A stretch of 64,000 nucleotides of DNA from an uncultured Bacteroidales bacterium. GTDB lineage: Bacteria; Bacteroidota; Bacteroidia; Bacteroidales; Paludibacteraceae. Made by a program: the position numbers and the translations under genes. Below are positions 19,011 through 27,177 of this stretch, in pieces. The stretch is from contig CAKULK010000011.1 of assembly GCA_934667275.1 (NCBI GenBank), positions 1 through 64,000 on the forward strand. The letters run 5' to 3'. The number at the start of each line of letters is the position of its first letter. Position 1 is the first letter of the stretch. Under the pieces are notes generated by a model, which made no database searches, was not told the DNA's origin, and saw only the letters and a program-made list of their open reading frames with translations.

Positions 19011-20525
19011 TCAGCGCGTTAATGGTTGTGTGTTCTGTTTCTTGTACCAAAGGCAAAAGCCTGTCAGACAGGAGATTGTGACAACGGCAGCAATCAGATA
19101 CGCTACCCAACTGAGCCCCATCTTGGCAAATCGGAAACCCTCCGGGGCAATGAAGATGTAACTGATGCTAACCATAGTCATAAACAGCGCAGGCACCATG
19201 GCAACCACAAAACTGAACTTGTCCTTCCCCCGCGTGCGCGCGTTCTTACAAAGGAAGATGGTTCCCGCCCACAGCGTGAATACCGCCAGCGTCTGATTGG
19301 TCCAGGCAAAGTATCGCCACACGATGTCAAAGTCCACGAACACCATACCGAACACGCAGACAAACAACGGGATAGCAATCATCAGGCGGTGCTTAACGGG
19401 ACGTTGGTCGAGGTGCAGGAAGTCGGCTACTATCAGTCGTGCGGAGCGCAAAGCGGTGTCGCCCGAAGTGATAGGCGCGGCAATCACACCGATAATGGCA
19501 AGGATACCGCCCACCGTGCCCAACCATGAGCGCGAGATTCTGTCCACTACCAATGCGGCTATGTTTTCCCCGGGGTGCTGTGCGGCGAAGGCTTGCAAAC
19601 CGTCTATGCCATACAGCCCTTGCTCGGGGTCAGCGAAGAACGTCCCCGCGGCAGCCGCCCAGATAAGTGCCAGAATACCTTCGGCAACCATTGCGCCATA
19701 GAATATCCATCGTCCCTGACGCTCGTTGGTAATGCACCGCGCCATAAGCGGCGACTGTGTGCCATGGAAACCCGAGATAGCCCCGCAGGCTATGCTGACA
19801 AACATCATCGGAAACAGCGGCAGTCCGTTGGTTTGGCGGTTGTGCAGTCCGTCCGTCAGTTCGGGCATCTCGCCGCTATGCCAACCGAGCATCACAAACA
19901 TAATGCCCAATCCCATAAACAGCAGCACCGCCCCGAAGATAGGATAGAAACGCCCTATCAGTTTGTCCACGGGAAGGATGGTCGCCAATACGTAATATGC
20001 AAAGATTATCAGCACCCACACTATCGGAATCAAGTGCGCCCGAAAAGTCATGGTATCCAAAGCCGCCAGCCCCTGTAGCAAAGTGGCAGGGCCACTCAAG
20101 AACGTGGTTGTCAGCAGGATAAGCAACACCAGCGACAGCACGCGCATAAAGAGTTTGATACCATTCCCGAGTTCACTGCCTATAATATCGGGCAGCGACG
20201 CGCCCCCTTTCCGAACGGACATCATTCCGCTGAGGTAGTCGTGTACACCACCTGCAAAGATAGTTCCGAACACTATCCACAGGAATGCCGCAGGACCATA
20301 GAATATGCCCATAATGGCACCGAAGATTGGTCCCAACCCTGCGATATTGAGGAACTGAACGAGGAATATCCTCCACGGTTTCATAGGGACATAGTCCACG
20401 CCGTCTGTCTTTGTGAGTGCGGGTGTTTTCGCCTGTGTATCAATGCCGAACAGGCGTTCCACCAAGGTGCCATAGACCAAAAATCCGAGCACCAAAGCCA
20501 CTAATGCTGCTATAAATGTAATCAT
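19011..20525 (-). CDS. cstA: CstA-family peptide/pyruvate transporter (carbon starvation protein)
   Basis: A polytopic inner-membrane transporter of 504 residues. Members of the CstA family import peptides, or pyruvate in the BtsT branch, mainly when carbon is scarce. The family features are the N-terminal CstA domain (LNIAGLGPIFGAIMGIFYGP, then GTIFAGGVHDYLSGMMSVR), a signature region in the middle (CGAISGFHGTQSP) and about 13 hydrophobic segments. It is shorter than the 700-residue E. coli CstA but matches the short Bacteroidota form. It is the first gene of the cstA-engB-usp transcript, with a promoter just upstream. Confidence 0.93.
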   Translation of the reverse strand: MITFIAALVALVLGFLVYGTLVERLFGIDTQAKTPALTKTDGVDYVPMKPWRIFLVQFLNIAGLGPIFGAIMGIFYGPAAFLWIVFGTIFAGGVHDYLSGMMSVRKGGASLPDIIGSELGNGIKLFMRVLSLVLLILLTTTFLSGPATLLQGLAALDTMTFRAHLIPIVWVLIIFAYYVLATILPVDKLIGRFYPIFGAVLLFMGLGIMFVMLGWHSGEMPELTDGLHNRQTNGLPLFPMMFVSIACGAISGFHGTQSPLMARCITNERQGRWIFYGAMVAEGILALIWAAAAGTFFADPEQGLYGIDGLQAFAAQHPGENIAALVVDRISRSWLGTVGGILAIIGVIAAPITSGDTALRSARLIVADFLHLDQRPVKHRLMIAIPLFVCVFGMVFVDFDIVWRYFAWTNQTLAVFTLWAGTIFLCKNARTRGKDKFSFVVAMVPALFMTMVSISYIFIAPEGFRFAKMGLSWVAYLIAAVVTISCLTGFCLWYKKQNTQPLTR

Positions 20526-20558
20526 ATCTTTATTTCACGTGATTAGACTTTCCGCCTG

Positions 20559-20590
20559 CAAAGTTACACAAAATCAGCGATATGGGCAAT
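20559..20590 (-). promoter_or_regulatory. Promoter of cstA
   Basis: On the minus strand ATTG (20590-20587), 20 bp and TAACTTTG (20566-20559) form a Bacteroidota promoter. Transcription would begin near 20552, about 27 bases before the cstA ATG at 20525. Confidence 0.7.
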
Positions 20591-20658
20591 AGTGCTTTGG
20601 GCTTTTCAGTATGTTCATATATTTCTGTTTCTATCTGTCGCATTTGCACTTGCGTCCA

Positions 20659-20686
20659 TAAAAAAGGGCGAGACAATGTCCCTCCC
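20659..20686 (-). terminator. Rho-independent terminator of the tracrRNA
   Basis: On the minus strand GGGAGGGACA pairs with TGTCTCGCCC (one A-G mismatch, one G-U) and is followed by six T residues at 20665-20660. Confidence 0.8.
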
Positions 20687-20738
20687 TGAATGTTTACACA
20701 ACGGAATAATCCTTATTGTGTATATCCTTCAAATATTT
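20659..20738 (-). ncRNA. tracrRNA of the type II-C CRISPR system
   Basis: Minus-strand transcription from near 20738 would give an RNA of about 80 nt. It begins with an anti-repeat (20733-20714, ATTTGAAGGATATACACAAT) that pairs with the first 20 nt of the CRISPR repeat at 19 positions plus one terminal G-U. A short nexus-like hairpin GGA/TCC around ATTATTCC follows, then a Rho-independent terminator (20686-20666) and a T tract. Its own promoter lies immediately upstream. The pairing also fixes the direction of crRNA transcription as the plus strand. The RNA would join crRNA and Cas9 into the active complex and guide RNase III processing. Exact ends are estimates. Confidence 0.85.
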
Positions 20739-20744
20739 ACGCCA

Positions 20745-20776
20745 CAAAGATACTACATTTTGCAGAATTATGCAAA
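20745..20776 (-). promoter_or_regulatory. Promoter of the tracrRNA
   Basis: TTTG (20776-20773), exactly 20 bp, and TATCTTTG (20752-20745) on the minus strand form a full-consensus Bacteroidota promoter that starts transcription at the edge of the anti-repeat. Confidence 0.8.
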
Positions 20777-20812
20777 TAGAATATGACTTTCTGCGTAATT
20801 TTCACTAGAAAC

Positions 20813-20843
20813 TTGCAGATGATAAAAGGAAATAGTAACTTTG
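20813..20843 (+). promoter_or_regulatory. Leader promoter of the CRISPR array
   Basis: TTG at 20813-20815, 20 bp and TAACTTTG at 20836-20843 on the plus strand point towards the array, divergently from the tracrRNA promoter 37 bp away. The A+T-rich leader then extends to the first repeat at 20954. Confidence 0.65.
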
Positions 20844-20953
20844 CCGTGGATTTTGTGGCGATATACATACAAAATTGTATGCTTATAATAAGGAATACAA
20901 AGTCTAAAATTGTTCTTTGAAATACTGAATCTTGGATATTTTGTATCTAATTT

Positions 20954-21231
20954 GTTGTGTATATCCTTCAAATTTTGCAATTGATACATTCCTATACAAC
21001 CGATTGCTTTGACAAATGTATGAATTTCTAGTTGTGTATATCCTTCAAATTTTGCAATTGATACATTCCTATACAACACGACGTAAATATCATGCTTGCC
21101 GTCAATAGTTGTGTATATCCTTCAAATTTTGCAATTGATACATTCCTATACAACTTGAAAACAATAGGACTATCAACAAGAGCTGTTGTGTATATCCTTC
21201 AAATTTTGCAATTGATACATTCCTATACAAC
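20954..21231 (+). CRISPR. CRISPR array, four 47-bp repeats and three 30-bp spacers
   Basis: Four identical 47-bp repeats start at 20954, 21031, 21108 and 21185. Each begins GTTGTGTATATCCTTCAAAT and ends GATACATTCCTATACAAC, so the ends are nearly inverted. Spacers of exactly 30 bp lie at 21001-21030, 21078-21107 and 21155-21184. The 47-bp length and GTTGTG...CTTCAAAT start are typical of Bacteroidota type II-C repeats. Perfect identity and constant spacer length suggest a young or recently contracted array that can still function. No partial repeat follows the last unit. I found no match of the spacers to other parts of the window by eye. Confidence 0.98.
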
Positions 21232-21284
21232 TTAGTATCAGGAAGTTGATGAGTATCAATAATTTATACACAAGTATAGGAAAG

Positions 21285-21314
21285 AAAAAAGTAGGTCGGA
21301 AGACCTACTTTTTT
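21285..21314. terminator. Bidirectional terminator after the CRISPR array
   Basis: AAAAAAGTAGGTC (21285-21297) and GACCTACTTTTTT (21302-21314) form a perfect stem around a four-base loop with A and T runs on both sides, so it would end array transcription and also readthrough from the opposite strand. Confidence 0.85.
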
Positions 21315-21404
21315 CTGTATCAGTATCCGGTTTTTGTGATGTGGATTCAGTATTTATATCTATTTAATTCAGTATTCTCTTTTTATTAGTCTTGTGGTTA
21401 CATA

Positions 21405-21511
21405 CCCGCGGACGAGGAGAGCACCCCGTTTCGTCCACGGGCTTACGGGGACCCCGCGAGGGCGTCCGCGTCCCCGGCGACGTACTTACATTACGACGCG
21501 AGACGCGTCGT
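21405..21511. other. Three consecutive GC-rich hairpins between the CRISPR array and cas2
   Basis: A GC-rich island in AT-rich flanks folds into three successive stems. Stem 1 pairs CCCGCGGACGA (21405-21415) with TCGTCCACGGG (21431-21441), one mismatch. Stem 2 pairs CGGGGA (21446-21451) with TCCCCG (21471-21476), with inner CGCG pairing. Stem 3 pairs ACGACGCG (21493-21500) perfectly with CGCGTCGT (21504-21511). The motif ATTAGTCTTGT occurs on both sides (near 21386 and 21561). There is no open reading frame of note and no T tract, so it is not a simple terminator. Candidate structured RNA or DNA element of unknown function. Confidence 0.6.
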
Positions 21512-21598
21512 CCCCACACATATTAACATTCGCATCTCCATTAACATTGTAGTCGTAGCCATTAGTCTTGTAGGTGCAAAGTGCAAGTGACGGGGGCG

Positions 21599-21934
21599 TC
21601 AAAATAGTTCCAGTTGCTGGACGGGTTGGCTCAAGGGGGCGGTGTGCCGGCAGTCGAACAAGAGCATATCCGCGAACTGCTTGTCCGTAATACGCATGAT
21701 GCCTACTTTACCGAACTCGGGCAAGGCGCTTTTCACACGCCGTATGTGCACGTCGGCATTCTCCGCGCTCGGGCAATGGCGCAAGTAAATGGAGAACTGA
21801 AACATCGTGAAACCATCCTCCAACAACTGCTTGCGGAACTTGGCTGCCGCCTTGCGCTCCTTCTTCGTGTCCGTCGGCAAATCAAAAAATACCAATACCC
21901 ACATAATTCGATATTCGCTAAACCGGTTCATCAA
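21599..21934 (-). CDS. cas2: CRISPR-associated endoribonuclease/adaptation protein Cas2
   Basis: Cas2 forms the dimeric core of the Cas1-Cas2 spacer-integration complex. The 111-residue protein has the ferredoxin-like fold features: first strand MWVLVFFDLP with the conserved Asp18, helix TKKERKAAAKFRKQL, strand FTMFQFSIYLRHC and a later strand VGIMRITDKQF. ATG at 21934 or 21931 is the start. It is the last gene of the cas operon. Unlike most type II-C loci it does not follow cas1 directly: an unrelated small gene and about 240 bp of non-coding DNA lie between them. Confidence 0.96.
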   Translation of the reverse strand: MMNRFSEYRIMWVLVFFDLPTDTKKERKAAAKFRKQLLEDGFTMFQFSIYLRHCPSAENADVHIRRVKSALPEFGKVGIMRITDKQFADMLLFDCRHTAPLSQPVQQLELF

Positions 21935-21985
21935 ATATGTACGATTTGCAAATTTACGATGTACGATTTATTTGGATATGTATGT

Positions 21986-22300
21986 TCATTTTTTGGTGAG
22001 TTGGGCAATGACAAAGTTGCGGAGGACTTTGTATTTGGGCGGGGCGGGCTGTTGGTCGAAAAGCGTCTGCCAATGGGTACGGCGGACAGGGTCGGAGAGT
22101 TCGGCACCGGCACGCTGTACTGCTGCCTGGAAATTGGCGTTTAGCGCCTTCTGGTGGTCGGAAATGGTCTTCGGGTTGCGGTGTTTGGGGTAGTTGGAAA
22201 CGACAGTCTTGCCGTATCGTTGCGTGTAGTAGATTTCACTATCGTGCCCGATTCTGCCGTGAATGCCCGCAAAGGGGACTTCCAAATCTGCTTTTGCCAT
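21986..22300 (-). CDS. Orphan 104-residue protein inserted between cas1 and cas2
   Basis: A small basic protein with no signal or membrane segment. It contains GIHGRIGHDSEIYYTQRYGK, then PKHRNPKTISDHQKALNANF, an Arg/Ala helix, and ends with PKYKVLRNFVIAQLTKK. The G-x-h-G...YG...NP-x-T...Q-x-x-x-x-x-x-F layout recalls a family of short Bacteroidota proteins of unknown function (of the DUF6266 kind), often found as scattered or tandem copies; this is by memory of the pattern, not a search. It is on the same strand as the cas genes, 51 bases before cas2, so it is probably cotranscribed. It is not a known Cas protein (no Csn2 or Cas4 features). It could be an accessory factor, an anti-CRISPR-like passenger or just a mobile cassette. 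Confidence 0.7.
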   Translation of the reverse strand: MAKADLEVPFAGIHGRIGHDSEIYYTQRYGKTVVSNYPKHRNPKTISDHQKALNANFQAAVQRAGAELSDPVRRTHWQTLFDQQPAPPKYKVLRNFVIAQLTKK

Positions 22301-22436
22301 AGAATTGTTGATTTAAGATGTTGAAAAATATATCGTTAGGGGCTTTTATAAAACGGACGGCTACGCCGTATTGCCACATATTATTTATAAAATTCATTCG
22401 ATATAGTCGCACCAAATATTCGTAATACTCGGCTGT

Positions 22437-22469
22437 CGTTGCCGTCTCGTTGCCGTGTCGTTGCCGTAA
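22437..22469. repeat. Tandem repeat, three units of 11 bp, inside the cas operon
   Basis: Units CGTTGCCGTCT, CGTTGCCGTGT and CGTTGCCGTAA lie in the 242-bp gap between cas1 and the orphan gene. The same unit occurs three times at 34857-34889. The rest of this gap contains only a small ACGGC/GCCGT hairpin near 22360. Confidence 0.9.
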
Positions 22470-22542
22470 TTGGCTCGAGGAAGATACGATATAATAAGGA
22501 GTGTGTCATGATGCGGTTATGGTGTTGTAACAGTTTCTGTAT

Positions 22543-23469
22543 TTACCAATCCGGGTAAATGATTTTGCGAGATTCGCCCGAGAAACAACGTTGGACGCTG
22601 TTTGCTGTGGTCTGAACGGCAATCATCATCGGGCTGCGCTTGCCCTCAATAAGGACGTCCATGGTGCTGATACTCAGGAGGTCACGCTTGATGTCGGTGG
22701 TGAGTTGGGAGATGTCAGGGTAGCGTTGGCGGATATCAAGCACGGTCAAGTCCACGTAGGGGCGGTAGGGCTCCATGATGTCGTCGGCAAGGCAGTAGGC
22801 GTTGTAGCGGTTGTGGTGGTGAATGCCGAGCGTGGGGAGCAAGCCTGCGGCGACCAACGCGCGTGCCACCATGGCGCGGACAATAGCGTAGCCGTAGTTG
22901 AGGAGGTTGTTGGGCGGGTCGCCCTCCTGTCCGCGGACGAAAGAGGTGTCGCCGAAGACGTTGCGCCAATAGTAGGCGGCAGCACGCCCTTCGAGATTGT
23001 CGGCGTCGCCGGAACGGACGGACTTTGACCACGCGAGGAGGTTCTGATTCTCAATGTGTTGCGTGCGGAGGACGAAGGCTTGTCCGAGGATTTTGGCGGT
23101 GACGGTCTGCTGCCACATCTGCTTGCGGAGGGGCTCGGAGGCGTTGAGTTGCTCGCGGAAACGCTCGTTTTGGAGGTTGTGCCCGTCCAAGGGGAGGAAG
23201 AGCCCGACGGGGTGATGGCGGTCGTCGCAGGTGACGATGGCGACATTGTTGTCGAGGAGCGTTGCCATAAGTGCCTGTGTGATAGTGATTTGCTTGTGGT
23301 CAAGTACCACGACGCCGATGTCCTCGATGGGGATGGTGCGCACACCTTGTTGGCGGAGCGAGTCGAGCAGCCCCTTGCCATAGACGACCTCGGGGATTTC
23401 GACGACCATCTGTTTGAGGCGCAGGCTCAAATAGGCGGGGTTGGTGAAACAAAGGACGCGCTTAATCAT
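22543..23469 (-). CDS. cas1: CRISPR-associated integrase Cas1 (type II-C)
   Basis: Cas1 is the metal-dependent integrase that inserts new spacers. The 308-residue protein shows the Cas1 active-site layout: Glu160 in NLEGRAAAYYW, the histidine cluster in GIHHHNRYNAY (about 217-219) and the acidic residues in LADDIMEPYRP (about 229-233). The Cas1-specific N-terminal beta domain precedes it. Its ATG overlaps the cas9 stop (ATGA), so it is translationally coupled. Length and sequence character match type II Cas1. There is no sign of damage. Confidence 0.97.
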   Translation of the reverse strand: MIKRVLCFTNPAYLSLRLKQMVVEIPEVVYGKGLLDSLRQQGVRTIPIEDIGVVVLDHKQITITQALMATLLDNNVAIVTCDDRHHPVGLFLPLDGHNLQNERFREQLNASEPLRKQMWQQTVTAKILGQAFVLRTQHIENQNLLAWSKSVRSGDADNLEGRAAAYYWRNVFGDTSFVRGQEGDPPNNLLNYGYAIVRAMVARALVAAGLLPTLGIHHHNRYNAYCLADDIMEPYRPYVDLTVLDIRQRYPDISQLTTDIKRDLLSISTMDVLIEGKRSPMMIAVQTTANSVQRCFSGESRKIIYPDW

Positions 23470-26400
23470 AATGCAGAGATTTCGCCTAAGAGGTTAATAC
23501 GGACTTTGTGGGGGTGCAGTGCAAAAAATGCCCCAAAGCTACTTGGGCGAAGCATTTTTCTCATTTGAAGACTCAAATTTTCATTCTTGACACCATCATA
23601 TTTATCATCTACAGATGTCTCTGTGTGGTAACGAAAATAATATATTCTATTTGCTATCTTTTGAACGCGATACAGATACTTGTTGAGTGTGCGATAGTCT
23701 TTTTGCTCCATAGCCGCCTCAAAATCAGCGTCATCCATGCCGAGGATGAACATCTCGTTTTGCTGCAACGACACGACAAACTCCCAATCATCATGCGGGA
23801 GCGTTTCCAAGAATTCCTGCGGAATGCCCTCTGAATTTATCAGTTTATCCCACACTTCGTGCGGGTGCTCTATCACCACGGGTATGCCATAACGTTTGCG
23901 CTCCACCGCCTGCCAGAACGAAACCACCGACTCCTGATATTGCCCCTTGGCATCGCGGTAGATGGCAATATGGTGGTTATTTCCCATCTTGACAAAGGCG
24001 ATGGGCTCACCTTGTCCGTTGAAGCGTACCGGCGAGACCGCCTTATCCTGCAATCCCGTGTAGCAGCGAACGGTTCTGATTTGCATTTGGTGTGCGGCAT
24101 CCGAATAGATGGATTTTGCAAAAGCGTCTTTTGCCTTGCCGCCAAAGGCGTTGAGACGTGTGCGGACAATCTCGCGGATGGTGGGGTCCACGATGTCTTC
24201 CACTTTCATACTCGGGTGACCAAGCGGGTATTTCACCACATACTTATTGCCCAATTTGCCATATACGGTTTCTTCGGAGAGCGCGCCACGCGGCACTTGC
24301 AGCCCCGTTTGCACAATATGCCGCTTGCCATTCTGATAGACAGCACGTTTAGCAGGCGTAGTCGCACGCTTTCCTGCACGGAAGGAAATCAAGATGCCGT
24401 CCACTTTATTCGTCACATCCTGTACAGAGAAGTGCGGCTGAGCATCAACCCATCTCTCCAACAAAGAACGCTTTTCCGTGTATTCGGGAGTATCAATGCG
24501 TTTGCCTAAATCATCAAACATTTGTTCGCGGGAGGTGTTGAGCGTATTCAGTCGCTGAATGACACTTTGTTGCGTGAGCGCGATAGTCAGAGCATCAATG
24601 GCGTGATGGCGATGGTCGAGGCGTTTCGTCCAACCTTTAATGCGTTCTTGTTGGTGCTCTTGCCCGCAATGGTCGTAGGTAACCACTTCCGTAAGCCCTT
24701 CAACCTGCCGGTAACGTGGCAAATTGAGGTAATGCAGGATTTCATCGTATCCCCACAGGTGGCGCAAGAAATCGGTTACACTGCCACTGGTGGCATATAC
24801 ATTGCGGTAGCCTTGACGCAGGATTTCTGCCGCTTTCTTTGCAATATATTGGCTTTGACGGAGTTGGCGGTCGATAAAATCCTGCGGAATGTCCTCTTTG
24901 CGCCACAAGAGATGGTCGCGTTTGGTTTTGCTGATGCTGTGTTTGTTGAAAGCATCGTCCACGCGCAGGAGATAGGATTCGTATTCTGTTTTGGTGTGTG
25001 TCTCCATAAACTCGCGCGCCGTCATGTTCCCCTTGGCTTGATTGCAAGCACGACAGGCGCAGACTTTGTTGCTGTAACTATCATCGAAAAGCACACTTTG
25101 CGGGATAATGTGCTCTATTTCCACTTCAGCGCCTGCAAGGAAATCCTTGACATTCACCGTTTTACCACAATAAAAACACAAGCGATTGCTTTCCTCCCAC
25201 AGTTTGTATTTCTGAATGCGCGAGCGGGACGGCCGTATGCCATATTCGCGTATTCTGTCCTCGTAAGCCTTGTTTTGCCGTTCATTCTCGCTATTGCGCT
25301 TGAATGCCGCCTCACGCTCGTCTTTGGAAGATTTCAGTTCGCGAGCCAACTCAATACGCACATCGTCGATGTCGCCATATTCCGCTTTGAGGGCATTGAC
25401 CACGTTAATCATCTGATTGAGAATCTTTTCGATGACGGGTTGGCGCAATTCGTTCTTCTCCAAGAGAGGTATTTTGTCTAACAGCGGGCGCGCCGCGTTT
25501 TGCTCCAAAGTAAGGCTATTCGAGTGATTGACACCGATATGCGCGCAAGCCTCATGGTATTGGTAACCTTCCATCAAGTAAGGCAATAGTTTGCGTATGA
25601 ACTTGTAGGACTTGTTCGCATAACCGGGTTTCACAAAGTCTATTTTGCTCAATCGGGCAATGATTTCTTCATCATCAATGCCAAACTGCTTGTGCAGAGC
25701 CTTGCGCAGTTCTTCCTCATTCTGTACAGAATAAACCACATGCCACAAGCGGAACAAAGGCTCTTCCTCCACTTGGGGTGAGATCTGTCGGATGAGTTCC
25801 CCCGTAGTGGTATCTACTGCGGCGTCCACCAAAGGCAACTTCATCTCCAACAGGTGTTCGGCATTAGGCAGATTGCCCAGTGCATCACGCAGTTGTTTGA
25901 ACGTGGTGTTGCCTTTCAGCCCCTTGCCAATGGCTTTGCCAGCCCACCAACCATCCTTTGGGGAGATACCGAGTATCTTCTGCAAATCCTTCACGCCCAT
26001 TTTGTCGTGCGTGCTGAGAAAATCTGCCATGGCATTGCGTTGGGCTTGCGTGATTTCGAAGGTTTCGTTTTGCCGATTGGTGAGGGTGATATTATTGACC
26101 ATCTCCCACACGGTACAGAGTTGCGCCAATGGTGAGGTGCGCGGTGCACATTTGGGACCACTATAGATAATTTGCCCATCCTCCCGCTTGTAAGGACGTT
26201 TCTCAAATTCGCACAGACCTACCAAATGCTTGCAAGACTTTAGCGGACGCTGGTAGAAGATAATGCGATTGCGGAGCGTGTCAATCAACTCATCTGTAAG
26301 CACATCAGGGTAGAACACCCGCTGCGTCTTCATAATCTGGTCAAACTCAGCAATGTATGCCTCGCGTGGCAATACTTTGTCCTTGATGCGATATGTATAA

Positions 26401-26963
26401 TATGGTCCAGAAGGTGCTTGGACAGCACTTGACAACAATCGTTCGTAGAAGTATTGTCCAATAGTCCGGTGGAGGGCTTGTATATCGCGATAGCGCTGAT
26501 TGACAGCCTCTACATATTTGGTTTGCTTGGTGTCAGCAGAAACATCAGCCTTTGAATGTTTGTAGCCACGTTTTTGGTTGATATGGTACAAGACGCGACC
26601 TATCTGCGGCAAAGAAAGTTGTTTGCCTTCCGTGGCAGCATCGCTACGCAAACGCCAAAGGTCGATGATGTTCTCGTCAGTCCTGTTGGGCAACATACCA
26701 TTGCGTCTCAATTCTTCGGTTAGTAGTGCACGGCGCATTTGATAGCGATTGAGCCCTTTGCGAGCGGTACGCTTTTGAGTGCGGTCAGCATTCTTGGTAA
26801 TTGCCTGTCCCTTTTGGAATTGCGTGCTGTCATCTGTACTCAATGGTACAATGCGACTGCCCAATGCCAGAAGTGACTTTGGTTTATTATTTTCCGTTTC
26901 AATGAGTGCCCAACCGATGCTGTCGGTGCCTAAGTCTAATCCGAGAATTTTTTTTGTTGCCAT
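23466..26963 (-). CDS. cas9: RNA-guided endonuclease Cas9 (subtype II-C)
   Basis: The effector nuclease, cutting DNA matched by the crRNA-tracrRNA guide. From the ATG at 26963 it has 1165 residues. RuvC-I is KKILGLDLGTDSIGWAL with Asp10; an Arg-rich bridge helix (NADRTQKRTARKGLNRYQMR) follows; then a long helical lobe; RuvC-II is DVRIELARELK with Glu538; the HNH domain has CFYCG, VEIEHIIPQS with His618, and CRACN; RuvC-III is LDHRHHAIDAL with His787 and Asp790. All catalytic positions are present, so the enzyme should be active. I start at MATKK because this aligns with family N termini; an in-frame ATG lies 16 codons upstream. No csn2 or cas4 is present, which with the cas9-cas1-cas2 set gives subtype II-C. 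The PAM cannot be read from sequence. Confidence 0.98.
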   Translation of the reverse strand: MATKKILGLDLGTDSIGWALIETENNKPKSLLALGSRIVPLSTDDSTQFQKGQAITKNADRTQKRTARKGLNRYQMRRALLTEELRRNGMLPNRTDENIIDLWRLRSDAATEGKQLSLPQIGRVLYHINQKRGYKHSKADVSADTKQTKYVEAVNQRYRDIQALHRTIGQYFYERLLSSAVQAPSGPYYTYRIKDKVLPREAYIAEFDQIMKTQRVFYPDVLTDELIDTLRNRIIFYQRPLKSCKHLVGLCEFEKRPYKREDGQIIYSGPKCAPRTSPLAQLCTVWEMVNNITLTNRQNETFEITQAQRNAMADFLSTHDKMGVKDLQKILGISPKDGWWAGKAIGKGLKGNTTFKQLRDALGNLPNAEHLLEMKLPLVDAAVDTTTGELIRQISPQVEEEPLFRLWHVVYSVQNEEELRKALHKQFGIDDEEIIARLSKIDFVKPGYANKSYKFIRKLLPYLMEGYQYHEACAHIGVNHSNSLTLEQNAARPLLDKIPLLEKNELRQPVIEKILNQMINVVNALKAEYGDIDDVRIELARELKSSKDEREAAFKRNSENERQNKAYEDRIREYGIRPSRSRIQKYKLWEESNRLCFYCGKTVNVKDFLAGAEVEIEHIIPQSVLFDDSYSNKVCACRACNQAKGNMTAREFMETHTKTEYESYLLRVDDAFNKHSISKTKRDHLLWRKEDIPQDFIDRQLRQSQYIAKKAAEILRQGYRNVYATSGSVTDFLRHLWGYDEILHYLNLPRYRQVEGLTEVVTYDHCGQEHQQERIKGWTKRLDHRHHAIDALTIALTQQSVIQRLNTLNTSREQMFDDLGKRIDTPEYTEKRSLLERWVDAQPHFSVQDVTNKVDGILISFRAGKRATTPAKRAVYQNGKRHIVQTGLQVPRGALSEETVYGKLGNKYVVKYPLGHPSMKVEDIVDPTIREIVRTRLNAFGGKAKDAFAKSIYSDAAHQMQIRTVRCYTGLQDKAVSPVRFNGQGEPIAFVKMGNNHHIAIYRDAKGQYQESVVSFWQAVERKRYGIPVVIEHPHEVWDKLINSEGIPQEFLETLPHDDWEFVVSLQQNEMFILGMDDADFEAAMEQKDYRTLNKYLYRVQKIANRIYYFRYHTETSVDDKYDGVKNENLSLQMRKMLRPSSFGAFFALHPHKVRINLLGEISAL

Positions 26964-27008
26964 AGCGCATAGTATAGAATGGTTAATTCGCATTTTCATT
27001 TTGTGTCG

Positions 27009-27040
27009 CAAAGATACGTAAATTATTTAATATTAGCAAG
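27009..27040 (-). promoter_or_regulatory. Promoter of the cas operon
   Basis: CTTG (27040-27037), 20 bp and TATCTTTG (27016-27009) on the minus strand place the transcription start near 27002, about 40 bases before the cas9 ATG at 26963. Confidence 0.7.
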
Positions 27041-27140
27041 TCTTTCAAGAATAATGTTTGACATAGTAGATAAATTGTTTTAACAACAAATTATGAATCA
27101 ATATATATGATTATAATGAATTGGAGGTTAGGATATATAG

Positions 27141-27171
27141 AAAAAAGAGGATTAGCATTTACCAATCCTCT
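27141..27171 (-). terminator. Terminator after tRNA-Val
   Basis: On the minus strand AGAGGATT (27171-27164) pairs with AATCCTCT (27153-27146), followed by a T run at 27145-27141, seven bases below the tRNA 3' end. Confidence 0.85.
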
Positions 27172-27177
27172 CTTTCG

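Noticed and set aside
20714..20733. Sequence matching the CRISPR repeat start considered as a degenerate fifth repeat
   Set aside because: It lies outside the array beyond the leader, matches only the first 20 nt, and sits between a promoter and terminator on the opposite strand, which identifies it as the tracrRNA anti-repeat.
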